From assembly GCA_016939345.1 (NCBI GenBank), contig JAFGHG010000058.1:1-14186 (forward strand): a DNA stretch of 14,186 bases, given 5' to 3'. A program made the position numbers and the translations under genes. Below, piece by piece: positions 1 through 5,107 of the stretch. The stretch is from Candidatus Omnitrophota bacterium. Its GTDB lineage: Bacteria; Omnitrophota; Gorgyraeia; Duberdicusellales; 4484-171. The first letter of the stretch is position 1. Every line of letters starts with the position of its first letter. The notes under the pieces were generated by a model, which was given only the letters and a program-made list of their open reading frames with translations, was not told the origin of the DNA and searched no databases.

Positions 1-26
1 ATTTTATTTTTTAAAAAATTCCGCAT
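1..26 (-). CDS. Start of a gene cut by the window edge
   Basis: An ATG on the minus strand at 26-24 is preceded by a good Shine-Dalgarno sequence (AAAGGAG, about 33-40) with a 6-nt spacer. Only eight codons are visible (MRNFLKNK) before the window ends, so no product can be named. It lies 47 nt downstream of the end of the reconstructed PilZ reading frame and points the same way, so it may be cotranscribed with it. The call rests on the start codon and the ribosome binding site alone. Confidence 0.5.
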
Positions 27-73
27 ATATCACTCCTTTTGTATCAGTATATATAAATTCCTGGCCTTAGAGC

Positions 74-423
74 CTATACCGGATCAGGGTTTTTATTTCT
101 GGTGTTTATAAAATGCAGTACTTTATTGCGATCAGTAGAAGAGACCTCAGTAAATTTTACTCCTACATTATAACGGTATTTATGTCATCAATCTCTTTTA
201 GCCAGATAACTTCAGATTTAACCGGAATCTGTCCTTTGAATTCGGGAAAATCCAGACCTAAATTAAGGCACATCTTAGGTTCAAACCTTTGCAGAGCCGG
301 GAAACAAAGCCCGCCTAAAGATATATTTTTACAGATGGAATATACCTCATAAAGACTTTTATCTGTCCAGATCTTAAGTCTAAAATCGTCCTCCACTCTA
401 AAATATTGCCGCCGTTCTTGCAT
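74..423 (-). pseudogene. PilZ-domain protein, interrupted by a one-base frameshift
   Basis: The open frame from ATG 423 gives 86 residues and stops at 163-165. It has the PilZ c-di-GMP signature: RRQYFR at residues 4-9 (the RxxxR element) and NISLGG at 33-38 (the N/DxSxxG element), followed by beta strands ending in SEVIWLKEIDD. PilZ domains normally close with a strand of the form Y-x-V-G-V-x-F, which this frame lacks. Immediately after GAC at 184-186, the neighbouring frame reads KYRYNVGVKF, then a short helix, ending in ..NPDPV at TAG 74-76. The span 74-423 is 350 nt, one base short of a multiple of three, so one missing base near 183-184 would restore a protein of about 116 residues, the usual PilZ length. 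A real mutation and an assembly error cannot be told apart here. The family binds c-di-GMP and controls motility, adhesion or exopolysaccharide; no partner is evident. Confidence 0.8.
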
Positions 424-447
424 AAAATCAATATATTTTATATATAG

Positions 448-476
448 ATTTTATCGCTTTTAAAAAAGCAATACAA
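448..476 (-). promoter_or_regulatory. Candidate sigma-70 promoter for the PilZ gene
   Basis: On the minus strand, TTGTAT (471-476) and TAAAAT (448-453) are separated by 17 nt. Transcription would start near 441, leaving a leader of about 18 nt before ATG 423. The region is very AT-rich, so chance matches are likely. There is no clear Shine-Dalgarno before this ATG. The rest of 424-521 shows nothing else I can identify. Confidence 0.35.
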
Positions 477-521
477 GCCAAATATTAAAAAGTTTAGGAA
501 AAATAAGAAGCTGGCTGGGTC

Positions 522-1526
522 TTAATAGAGTTTTTCCTGCTTAAGAGGCCTGGTCATCAAATCTTCAACCGCTTTTCTGGGAGGCTTGTCTTTGTAAAGC
601 ACAGAATAAACTTCTTTGGTTATCGGCATCTCTATTTTTAATTTTTTGCTTAAACGGTAAGCAGATTTTACGGTTTCTATACCTTCAGCAACCATAAGCA
701 TGTGAGAAGTGATATCAGATATTTTTTTCCCTTTACCTATTCTTTCGCCAACAGACCTGTTGCGAGATAGGGGGGAAAAACAAGTGGTAACAAGATCTCC
801 TATGCCGCTAATACCCCAGAAGGTCGTGGGTTTAGCACCTAAAGCTTTACCCAGGCGGGTCATCTCGGCCAATCCCCTGGTTACAAGGGCAGCCTTTGTA
901 TTTGTTCCGAAACCCAGGCCATCGGATATGCCGCAGGAAATAGCGATAATGTTTTTTAATGCTCCTCCTAATTCAACACCTACCAGATCATCATGAAGGT
1001 AAACCCTGAATGTCCTGCTGGTAAATAAAACCTGTAATCTTCTGCCTATCTGCTTGTTCTTGCAAACAAGTATGGAAGTCGAGGGTATGCCCTGCAATAC
1101 TTCCCTTGATATGTTTGGGCCGGAAAGTATGGCAATGCTGACGTTTTTAAGCTCTTCTTTGATTATCTGAGAAACACACTTTAAGGAAATTGATTCAATG
1201 CCTTTGCTTACGCTGACAAAGACCTTTTTACCTAAAGGAACTCTTTGTTTCTTGATTTTTTTTAATACTGACCTTGTGAATTTTACCGGGATAGCACAAA
1301 TTATGATATCATTCTGCAAGGTTTCTTTTAAGGAAGGGTTTATGGCCAAGGAAGAAGGAAATCTTATGCCTTTTAAAAAAAGCCGATTTTGCCTTTGTCT
1401 TAACATATCCTTGTTGTGCTGGCTGAAAACGCTGTGAAGCTCTATATTAAAACCTTTTCTGGCTAGCACGACAGCAAGTGTCGTACCCCAGTTTCCGGCT
1501 CCGATGATAGAAATGGCTTGTTTCAT
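522..1526 (-). CDS. gpsA: NAD(P)H-dependent glycerol-3-phosphate dehydrogenase
   Basis: Cytosolic enzyme that reduces dihydroxyacetone phosphate to sn-glycerol 3-phosphate, the backbone for phospholipid synthesis. At 334 residues it is full length for the family. An N-terminal Rossmann fold starts with the dinucleotide motif GAGNWG (9-14). SVSKGIE (105-111) carries a conserved lysine, SGPNISREV (135-143) follows, and ALKNIIA (189-195) holds the catalytic lysine K191. The substrate loop SRNRSVG is at 254-260 and the C-terminal MPITKEVY segment is present. No key residue is missing. The ATG at 1526 is the obvious start, but only a weak AAAG lies upstream, because the leader is made of a TTTAGGG-type repeat arm. 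The gene follows tRNA-Gly and precedes the PilZ gene. In other bacteria gpsA is often near plsY and der, which are not in this window. Confidence 0.97.
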   Translation of the reverse strand: MKQAISIIGAGNWGTTLAVVLARKGFNIELHSVFSQHNKDMLRQRQNRLFLKGIRFPSSLAINPSLKETLQNDIIICAIPVKFTRSVLKKIKKQRVPLGKKVFVSVSKGIESISLKCVSQIIKEELKNVSIAILSGPNISREVLQGIPSTSILVCKNKQIGRRLQVLFTSRTFRVYLHDDLVGVELGGALKNIIAISCGISDGLGFGTNTKAALVTRGLAEMTRLGKALGAKPTTFWGISGIGDLVTTCFSPLSRNRSVGERIGKGKKISDITSHMLMVAEGIETVKSAYRLSKKLKIEMPITKEVYSVLYKDKPPRKAVEDLMTRPLKQEKLY

Positions 1527-1532
1527 CTTTAA

Positions 1533-1637
1533 TATAGGTTTAGGGTATGGGGTTTAGGGGCTGGGGGTTTAGGATTAGAAGAATTATCCAGAATAATTTT
1601 ATTCCCTTATCCCCAAACCCTATATCCTATTCCCTAG
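1533..1637. repeat. TTTAGGG-type inverted repeat, copy A
   Basis: G-rich left arm (about 1533-1577) and C-rich right arm (about 1601-1637) form an imperfect inverted repeat between tRNA-Gly and gpsA. Its tip is a perfect AATTAT/ATAATT stem (1582-1587 with 1593-1598, 5-nt loop). The block TTTAGGGGCTGGGGG (1553-1567) is identical to 2049-2063 in copy D. Four G-runs in 1543-1567, separated by 2-4 nt, match a canonical G-quadruplex pattern on the plus strand. No transposase or ORF is present inside. Confidence 0.75.
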
Positions 1638-1644
1638 TTTTCAA

Positions 1645-1718
1645 TGGAGCGGGCGAGCGGGATCGAACCGCCATATCAGGCTTGGAAGGCCTGTGTTCTA
1701 CCATTGAACTACACCCGC
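1645..1718 (-). tRNA. tRNA-Gly (anticodon TCC)
   Basis: The minus strand folds as a complete cloverleaf of 74 nt. The acceptor stem GCGGGTG pairs with CGCCCGC, and the D arm is GTAGTTCAATGGTAGAAC. The anticodon stem CAGGC/GCCTG encloses the loop CTTCCAA, giving anticodon TCC, which reads GGA and other glycine codons. The T loop is TTCGATC, with one G-T wobble in its stem. The discriminator T is followed by an encoded CCA. It is third in transcription order of the Thr-Tyr-Gly cluster. Confidence 0.96.
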
Positions 1719-1728
1719 ATTTTAGAAT

Positions 1729-1795
1729 CTAGGGTTTAGGGCTGGAGTTGAGGGTTTATTTTTTTCTAATCCCTTTACCCTAATCCCTAGGCCCT
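1729..1795. repeat. TTTAGGG-type inverted repeat, copy B
   Basis: Fills the spacer between tRNA-Tyr and tRNA-Gly. CTAGGGTTTAGGG (1729-1741) and CCCTAATCCCTAG (1778-1790) are inverted copies matching at 12 of 13 positions; further G-rich and C-rich sequence lies between, around a T-rich centre (1758-1766). It aligns with copy D through CTAGGGTTTAGGG, the following CTGG block, GGGTTTA and CTAATCCC, so the two are homologous rather than coincidentally similar. Confidence 0.8.
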
Positions 1796-1805
1796 CATAA
1801 GACAG

Positions 1806-1888
1806 TGGTCGGGGAAGGATTTGAACCTTCGAAGTGCAAGCACAACAGATTTACAGTCTGTCCCCTTTGGCCACTCGGGTACCCGACC
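1806..1888 (-). tRNA. tRNA-Tyr (anticodon GTA)
   Basis: A class II tRNA of 83 nt on the minus strand with a long variable arm (TGTGCTTGCAC region). The acceptor stem is GGTCGGG paired with CCCGACC. The anticodon stem ACAGA/TCTGT encloses CTGTAAA, giving anticodon GTA. The T loop is TTCAAAT. The discriminator A is followed by CTG rather than CCA, so unlike its two neighbours it needs CCA added after transcription. Confidence 0.96.
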
Positions 1889-1893
1889 ATTAT

Positions 1894-1950
1894 ATTAGGG
1901 GTTGGGGTTTAGGGTTTAGTTTTTCCCCTATTCCCTTTAACCTAATCCCT
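1894..1950. repeat. TTTAGGG-type inverted repeat, copy C
   Basis: Fills the spacer between tRNA-Thr and tRNA-Tyr. The left arm (1894-1919) contains TTAGGGGTTGGGGTTTAGGG, and the right arm (1925-1950) reads CCCCTATTCCCTTTAACC then TAATCCCT. The arms are imperfect inverted copies. It has three G-runs in close series, so it falls short of a full quadruplex motif. It is the shortest and most diverged of the four copies. Confidence 0.7.
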
Positions 1951-1955
1951 TTTTA

Positions 1956-2032
1956 TGGAGCCGGCGAGAGGACTTGAACCCCCAACAAGCTGATTACAAA
2001 TCAGCTGCTCTACCAAATTGAGCTACGCCGGC
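1956..2032 (-). tRNA. tRNA-Thr (anticodon TGT)
   Basis: Complete 77-nt cloverleaf on the minus strand. The acceptor stem starts GCCGGCG and ends CGCCGGC, followed by discriminator T and an encoded CCA. The D arm is GTAGCTCAATTTGGTAGAGC. The anticodon stem GCTGA/TCAGC encloses TTTGTAA, giving anticodon TGT (threonine). The T loop is TTCAAGT. It is first of the Thr-Tyr-Gly cluster, an order well known from many bacteria, where tuf usually follows; here gpsA follows instead. Confidence 0.96.
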
Positions 2033-2035
2033 AAT

Positions 2036-2105
2036 TTAGGGCCTAGGGTTTAGGGGCTGGGGGATCAGGGTTTACGCTAATCCCTATCCCCTTATCCCTG
2101 ATACC
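2036..2105. repeat. TTTAGGG-type inverted repeat, copy D, running into the nnrD 3' end
   Basis: The left arm (about 2036-2073) has four G-runs in 2039-2063, a canonical G-quadruplex pattern on the plus strand. The right arm (2079-2105) is C-rich. ATCAGGG (2064-2070) is exactly inverted at CCCTGAT (2096-2102). The right arm supplies the last codons of nnrD, encoding RYQG and the TAA stop, so the element appears to have replaced or extended that gene end. It separates nnrD from tRNA-Thr. Confidence 0.75.
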
Positions 2106-2955
2106 TTTTTTTATAAAAAGCTTTGAATGCCTTAGGTAAATAATCGATTACATCAGAAGCAATAAGGCAATTTTCAGTTTTATCTTTTACTGCTAAATCA
2201 GCAGCTAAACCGTGCAAATAAACAGCTGTTTTTGCAGCCTCATGAGCATTAAAACCTTGGGCTATAAAGGCTGCTATAATTCCTGATAAAACATCGCCCA
2301 TGCCGGCTGTTGCCATTCCCGGATTTCCGGTCTTATTCTCAATAAGCTTATTGGCGCTGCTGATTAGGGTCCTATGGCCTTTAAGAACAAGGCTAAGATT
2401 ATAACGAATAGAAAAGTTTTTTACAAGTTCTTTTCTTTTCTTTTTTATTACCTGCTTGTCTTTTTTAATCAGCCGGGAAAATTCTCCTAAATGAGGGGTT
2501 AAGACAATATCTTTGGCTTTTCTTTTATCAAGAATGCTCAAATCAAACGAAAGAGCAGTAATAGCATCGGCATCAATCACCATGGGCTTATTGATCTGGC
2601 TGATGATCTTGCGCATCAAAACCTGAGTGGTTTTGCTTAATGATGCTCCTGGACCAAGCACAAGAACATCTATTTTTTCAATAAATTTGCTCAAAAGTGG
2701 GAATGCAGATTGGCTCAAGCAACCCCTTTCGCAAGGCAGGCAAAGTGTCATTACTTCGGTAAGTTTTGTTTCAAATATGGTGTTTAAGCTTTCAGGCACT
2801 CCTGCAGTAACCAATCCAGCCCCGCTCTTCAGACAAGACCGGCCAGCCAGGCATACTGCTCCGGTCAATCCTGAAGACCCGCCGACGATTAAAACATGTC
2901 CGTAATCTCCTTTGTGGGTGTCAGTTTTTCTTCTCAGTTTTGATGACAAATCCAT
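2092..2955 (-). CDS. nnrD: ADP/ATP-dependent NAD(P)H-hydrate dehydratase (single-domain)
   Basis: Repairs the hydrated, inactive cofactors NADHX and NADPHX back to NADH and NADPH at the cost of a nucleotide phosphate. The 287 residues form one ribokinase-like (YjeF C-terminal/CARKD) domain: HKGDYGHVLIVGGS (14-27), GPG (101-103), DADA (128-131), TPHLGEF (153-159), LKGHRT (191-196) and the nucleotide-binding NPGMATAGMGD (211-221) with its catalytic aspartate. The NnrE epimerase domain, fused to this one in many bacteria, is absent and would have to be encoded elsewhere. ATG 2955 lies 2 nt after the acpS stop, so the two are probably translated from one message. The last residues (RYQG) come from an intergenic repeat arm. 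Confidence 0.94.
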   Translation of the reverse strand: MDLSSKLRRKTDTHKGDYGHVLIVGGSSGLTGAVCLAGRSCLKSGAGLVTAGVPESLNTIFETKLTEVMTLCLPCERGCLSQSAFPLLSKFIEKIDVLVLGPGASLSKTTQVLMRKIISQINKPMVIDADAITALSFDLSILDKRKAKDIVLTPHLGEFSRLIKKDKQVIKKKRKELVKNFSIRYNLSLVLKGHRTLISSANKLIENKTGNPGMATAGMGDVLSGIIAAFIAQGFNAHEAAKTAVYLHGLAADLAVKDKTENCLIASDVIDYLPKAFKAFYKKRYQG

Positions 2956-2957
2956 TT

Positions 2958-3308
2958 TTATAACTTCTGGGCTACTGCACTGGCAACGGCATAATCTTCG
3001 ACATGAGTAATAGACAAAAAAATCTCGTTATCAATCTCTTTTTTAAACCTGCAGTAAGGCGCGCCATTGGGCTTGTTGAGAATAAATATATCTCTCAAAG
3101 CCAGTGGCTGTTCTTTTGCTAAAGCCTTTATTACTGCTTCTTTTGCGGCAAACCTTGCTGCCAGACGCTGGTAAAACATCTTACCTTTATATATATTTGC
3201 TAATTCTTCAGGATTAAAAACTTTATCCAGAAATGCTTCTCCCCATTTTTCAATAGCTTTCCTCATCTTCTCTATCTTTATGATATCTATGCCTACTCCC
3301 ACAACCAT
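2958..3308 (-). CDS. acpS: Holo-[acyl-carrier-protein] synthase
   Basis: Transfers 4'-phosphopantetheine from coenzyme A to the serine of apo-ACP, switching on fatty acid synthesis. The 116-residue length fits the trimeric AcpS type. GVGIDI (4-9) contains metal ligand D8, RFAAKEAVIKAL (52-63) contains E57, and SITHVEDYAVA closes the domain. ATG 3308 is supported by CGGAG with about a 6-nt spacer. It sits between pdxJ and nnrD; the 141-nt gap to pdxJ holds an AT-rich inverted repeat, while nnrD follows after 2 nt. Confidence 0.95.
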   Translation of the reverse strand: MVVGVGIDIIKIEKMRKAIEKWGEAFLDKVFNPEELANIYKGKMFYQRLAARFAAKEAVIKALAKEQPLALRDIFILNKPNGAPYCRFKKEIDNEIFLSITHVEDYAVASAVAQKL

Positions 3309-3320
3309 ATGTCGCTCCGT

Positions 3321-3456
3321 TCAAATTAAAAATTTAAAAATTAAAATGAAAAATTTGATCCTTTTACGCCTTTTGTTTTTAATGATGCTTTTATTATTGG
3401 CAATATTTTACTTATAAGTCTTTGTTTTTTATCTTCTCATTTTTAATTTTTAATTG
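3321..3456. repeat. AT-rich inverted repeat between acpS and pdxJ
   Basis: A left arm of repeated ATTAAAAATT-type sequence (3321-3356) is inverted at TCATTTTTAATTTTTAATTG (3437-3456), leaving about 80 nt of unrecognised DNA between. The right arm overlaps the pdxJ end, supplying its AAT codon and TAA stop. This is a different family from the TTTAGGG elements but has the same habit. The base composition is simple, so part of the match may be chance. No gene is visible inside: one open frame of about 31 codons lacks a start. Confidence 0.5.
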
Positions 3457-4226
3457 CTTGCTTTAAGCAAGTCGATCATTTCCTCTACCGCCGCTATCAA
3501 TCCTATATATACCGAACGGGAAATTATAGAATGGCCTATATTGAGCTCTTGCAGTTCTTTTATTTGTTTTATCTTTTTAACATTCAGATAATCTATACCA
3601 TGGCCGGCAGCTATGAAAAAACCTTCTTTTTCAGCTATCGAGCAGGCGTTCTTTACTTTTTGAAATTCTTTCTCTGCCCGAGCTTTGCCTTTGGCTTCAA
3701 CAAAAGCCGCCGTATTAAACTCTACAATCTCAGCCCCCAGGTCTTTAGCTGCTTTGATCTGCTGCTTAAAGGGGTCTATAAATAAACTTACTTTTATCGA
3801 AGAATTTTTTAGTTTTTTGACAACCCTTTCGACCTTTGCATAATTTTTTATCAAATCCAGGCCTCCCTCAGTGGTAAGTTCTTTGCGTTTTTCCGGCACA
3901 AGGGTAGCCTGATCGGGTTTAATCATCTGGGCTATATCGACTATCTGCTTGTTAGTAGACATCTCAAGGTTTAAGGGGATCTTGATAGCCTTTTTTATCA
4001 AAAAAACATCCCTCTCCCTGATATGCCTTCTGTCCTCTCTTAAATGGACAACTATGGAATCACAGCCTGTACTTTCCGCAAGTAAAGCAGCGACCACCGG
4101 ATCAGGATAGGAAGTACCTCTGGCCTGGCGTAAAGTAGCAACGTGGTCTACATTTAAGCCTAATTTTATTTTTTTTATCTTTTCAGTCCGACAGCTTGTC
4201 TCAGCTTGGTCCAGGACCCGGCTCAT
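3450..4226 (-). CDS. pdxJ: Pyridoxine 5'-phosphate synthase
   Basis: Condenses 3-amino-2-oxopropyl phosphate with 1-deoxy-D-xylulose 5-phosphate to form pyridoxine 5'-phosphate, the last ring-forming step of the DXP-dependent B6 pathway. It is a 258-residue TIM barrel: LNVDHVATLRQARGT (24-38), HLREDRRHI (61-69), LEM (87-89), LVPEKR (109-114), AAGHGI (206-211) and NIGHSIISR (229-237). I place the start at ATG 4226 rather than the in-frame ATG 4271, because GGAGGA (4235-4240) sits 8 nt before it and because the longer version would be coded by the upstream membrane-peptide gene in another frame. The usual EIHTGxYA segment (E. coli PdxJ) reads EFNTAAFVEA here (169-178). The stop lies in a repeat arm. 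Confidence 0.93.
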   Translation of the reverse strand: MSRVLDQAETSCRTEKIKKIKLGLNVDHVATLRQARGTSYPDPVVAALLAESTGCDSIVVHLREDRRHIRERDVFLIKKAIKIPLNLEMSTNKQIVDIAQMIKPDQATLVPEKRKELTTEGGLDLIKNYAKVERVVKKLKNSSIKVSLFIDPFKQQIKAAKDLGAEIVEFNTAAFVEAKGKARAEKEFQKVKNACSIAEKEGFFIAAGHGIDYLNVKKIKQIKELQELNIGHSIISRSVYIGLIAAVEEMIDLLKASN

Positions 4227-4342
4227 GTACTTCTTCCTCCGGCGGTTATTGTCCCGATTACATAAAGCCAAACCAATATGGCGATGATTAAAGAAATAAG
4301 CTTTAGCCAGAAATTGTGGATGAGGATCTTTCTTAAACGCAT
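4223..4342 (-). CDS. 39-residue membrane peptide resembling the anchor of YbbR/CdaR
   Basis: ATG 4342 comes 3 nt after the cdaA stop, and the TGA at 4225-4223 overlaps the pdxJ ATG (ATGA), a translational-coupling arrangement. The peptide starts MRLRKILIHN, continues with one hydrophobic segment FWLKLISLIIAILVWLY (11-27), and ends VIGTITAGGRST. A basic N-terminus, an N-x-x-LKL-type lead-in and an I/L-A-I-x-x-W-L-Y-V transmembrane helix are typical of the N-terminus of YbbR/CdaR proteins, the c-di-AMP cyclase regulators normally encoded right after cdaA. Here none of the extracytoplasmic YbbR repeats follow. The pdxJ Shine-Dalgarno lies inside its final codons. I infer either a minimal CdaA partner or a decayed ybbR kept because translation of it feeds pdxJ. 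Confidence 0.75.
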   Translation of the reverse strand: MRLRKILIHNFWLKLISLIIAILVWLYVIGTITAGGRST

Positions 4343-4345
4343 TGT

Positions 4346-5107
4346 TTAACGAGATTTATTTAATTGGCCTTTTAATATTGTATGCAGGTCTGTGGGCGCT
4401 AAATTTTTAGTCAGTTGGCTGTTTATGGCTAAAGAAATAGAGCCGTTCTCTTCCGAAACAATAATAACCAAAGCATCTGAGTGCTCAGACAATCCAACTC
4501 CGGCCCTGTGCCTCATGCCTAATGAACGCTCAAGGTCAGGGTTTTCGCTTAAGGGAAACAAGCAGGAAGTAGCTATTATCTTTGTCCCGCTGGCAATAAT
4601 ACCTCCGTCATGCAAAGGCGCACCGGGAAAAAATATATTTTGAATGAGTTCTGAGGTTATTTCAGCATCTATAGTTACTCCGCTCTCTATATATCTTTTA
4701 AGGGATATTTCGCGCTGAATAGCTATTAATGCTCCGATTTTTTTCCTTGAAAGCGAACTGATACCGGATATTATCTCCCGCAAGGTCTTCTCTATTTCCT
4801 CTTTTTTAGGTTCAATATAAAAAATATGCCGTTTTCCTAAGTGTATCAGTCCTTCGCGTAATTCAGGCTGGAAGATTATTACAACCAGAATAAGGAAAAA
4901 AGCAAAAAAGTATGTCAGAAGCCTTGTGAGTACCGGGAAATCAAGCATCTGAAAAGCCAGAAGAGCTATCACTAAAATAATTATGCCTCGTAAAAGATAA
5001 ATAGCCTTTGTTCCTTTTAGAAATAAAAATATGCGGTAGATAGCCATCCAAAGGATTATTATCTCGACAATATCTTTCCAGTTTAAAGGACGTGCTAAAA
5101 AATCCAT
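4346..5107 (-). CDS. cdaA: Membrane diadenylate cyclase (c-di-AMP synthase) CdaA
   Basis: Makes cyclic di-AMP from two ATP at the inner membrane; the messenger usually controls potassium and osmolyte balance and envelope stress. The 253 residues show three hydrophobic N-terminal segments (about 12-30, 36-54, 60-79), the FQPELR junction (79-84), then a DisA_N catalytic domain: IGALIAIQRE (124-133), PGAPLHDGGII (161-171) and LGMRHRAGVGLSEHSDA (196-212). The catalytic pair of motifs is DGA and RHR in described enzymes; RHR (199-201) is intact, but the first reads DGG (167-169). Its ATG shares one base with the folP TGA (TGATG), implying coupled translation. A TM-only YbbR-like peptide follows; glmM, a common partner in Firmicutes, does not. 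Confidence 0.94.
   Translation of the reverse strand: MDFLARPLNWKDIVEIIILWMAIYRIFLFLKGTKAIYLLRGIIILVIALLAFQMLDFPVLTRLLTYFFAFFLILVVIIFQPELREGLIHLGKRHIFYIEPKKEEIEKTLREIISGISSLSRKKIGALIAIQREISLKRYIESGVTIDAEITSELIQNIFFPGAPLHDGGIIASGTKIIATSCLFPLSENPDLERSLGMRHRAGVGLSEHSDALVIIVSEENGSISLAINSQLTKNLAPTDLHTILKGQLNKSR

Noticed and set aside
178..192. Programmed ribosomal frameshift in the PilZ gene
   Set aside because: No slippery heptamer or following stem is apparent; a lost base explains the data more simply.
502..524. Terminator after gpsA
   Set aside because: The CAGCCAGC-type inverted match is short and the T-run after it is broken; not convincing.
709..996. Open plus-strand frames opposite gpsA, nnrD, ftsH, the DUF89/MBL region and others
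   Set aside because: All are antisense to full-length genes with complete family motifs and have no family features of their own.
1533..2105. CRISPR-like array
   Set aside because: The repeats are imperfect inverted repeats separated by tRNA genes, not direct repeats with uniform spacers.
3340..3440. A 31-codon minus-strand open frame in the core of the AT-rich repeat
   Set aside because: A stop precedes it and it has no start codon; lysine-rich content simply follows from the A-rich sequence.
4227..4271. The longer pdxJ start at ATG 4271
   Set aside because: Those 15 extra codons lie before the GGAGGA site and overlap the YbbR-like peptide; PdxJ families do not need them.
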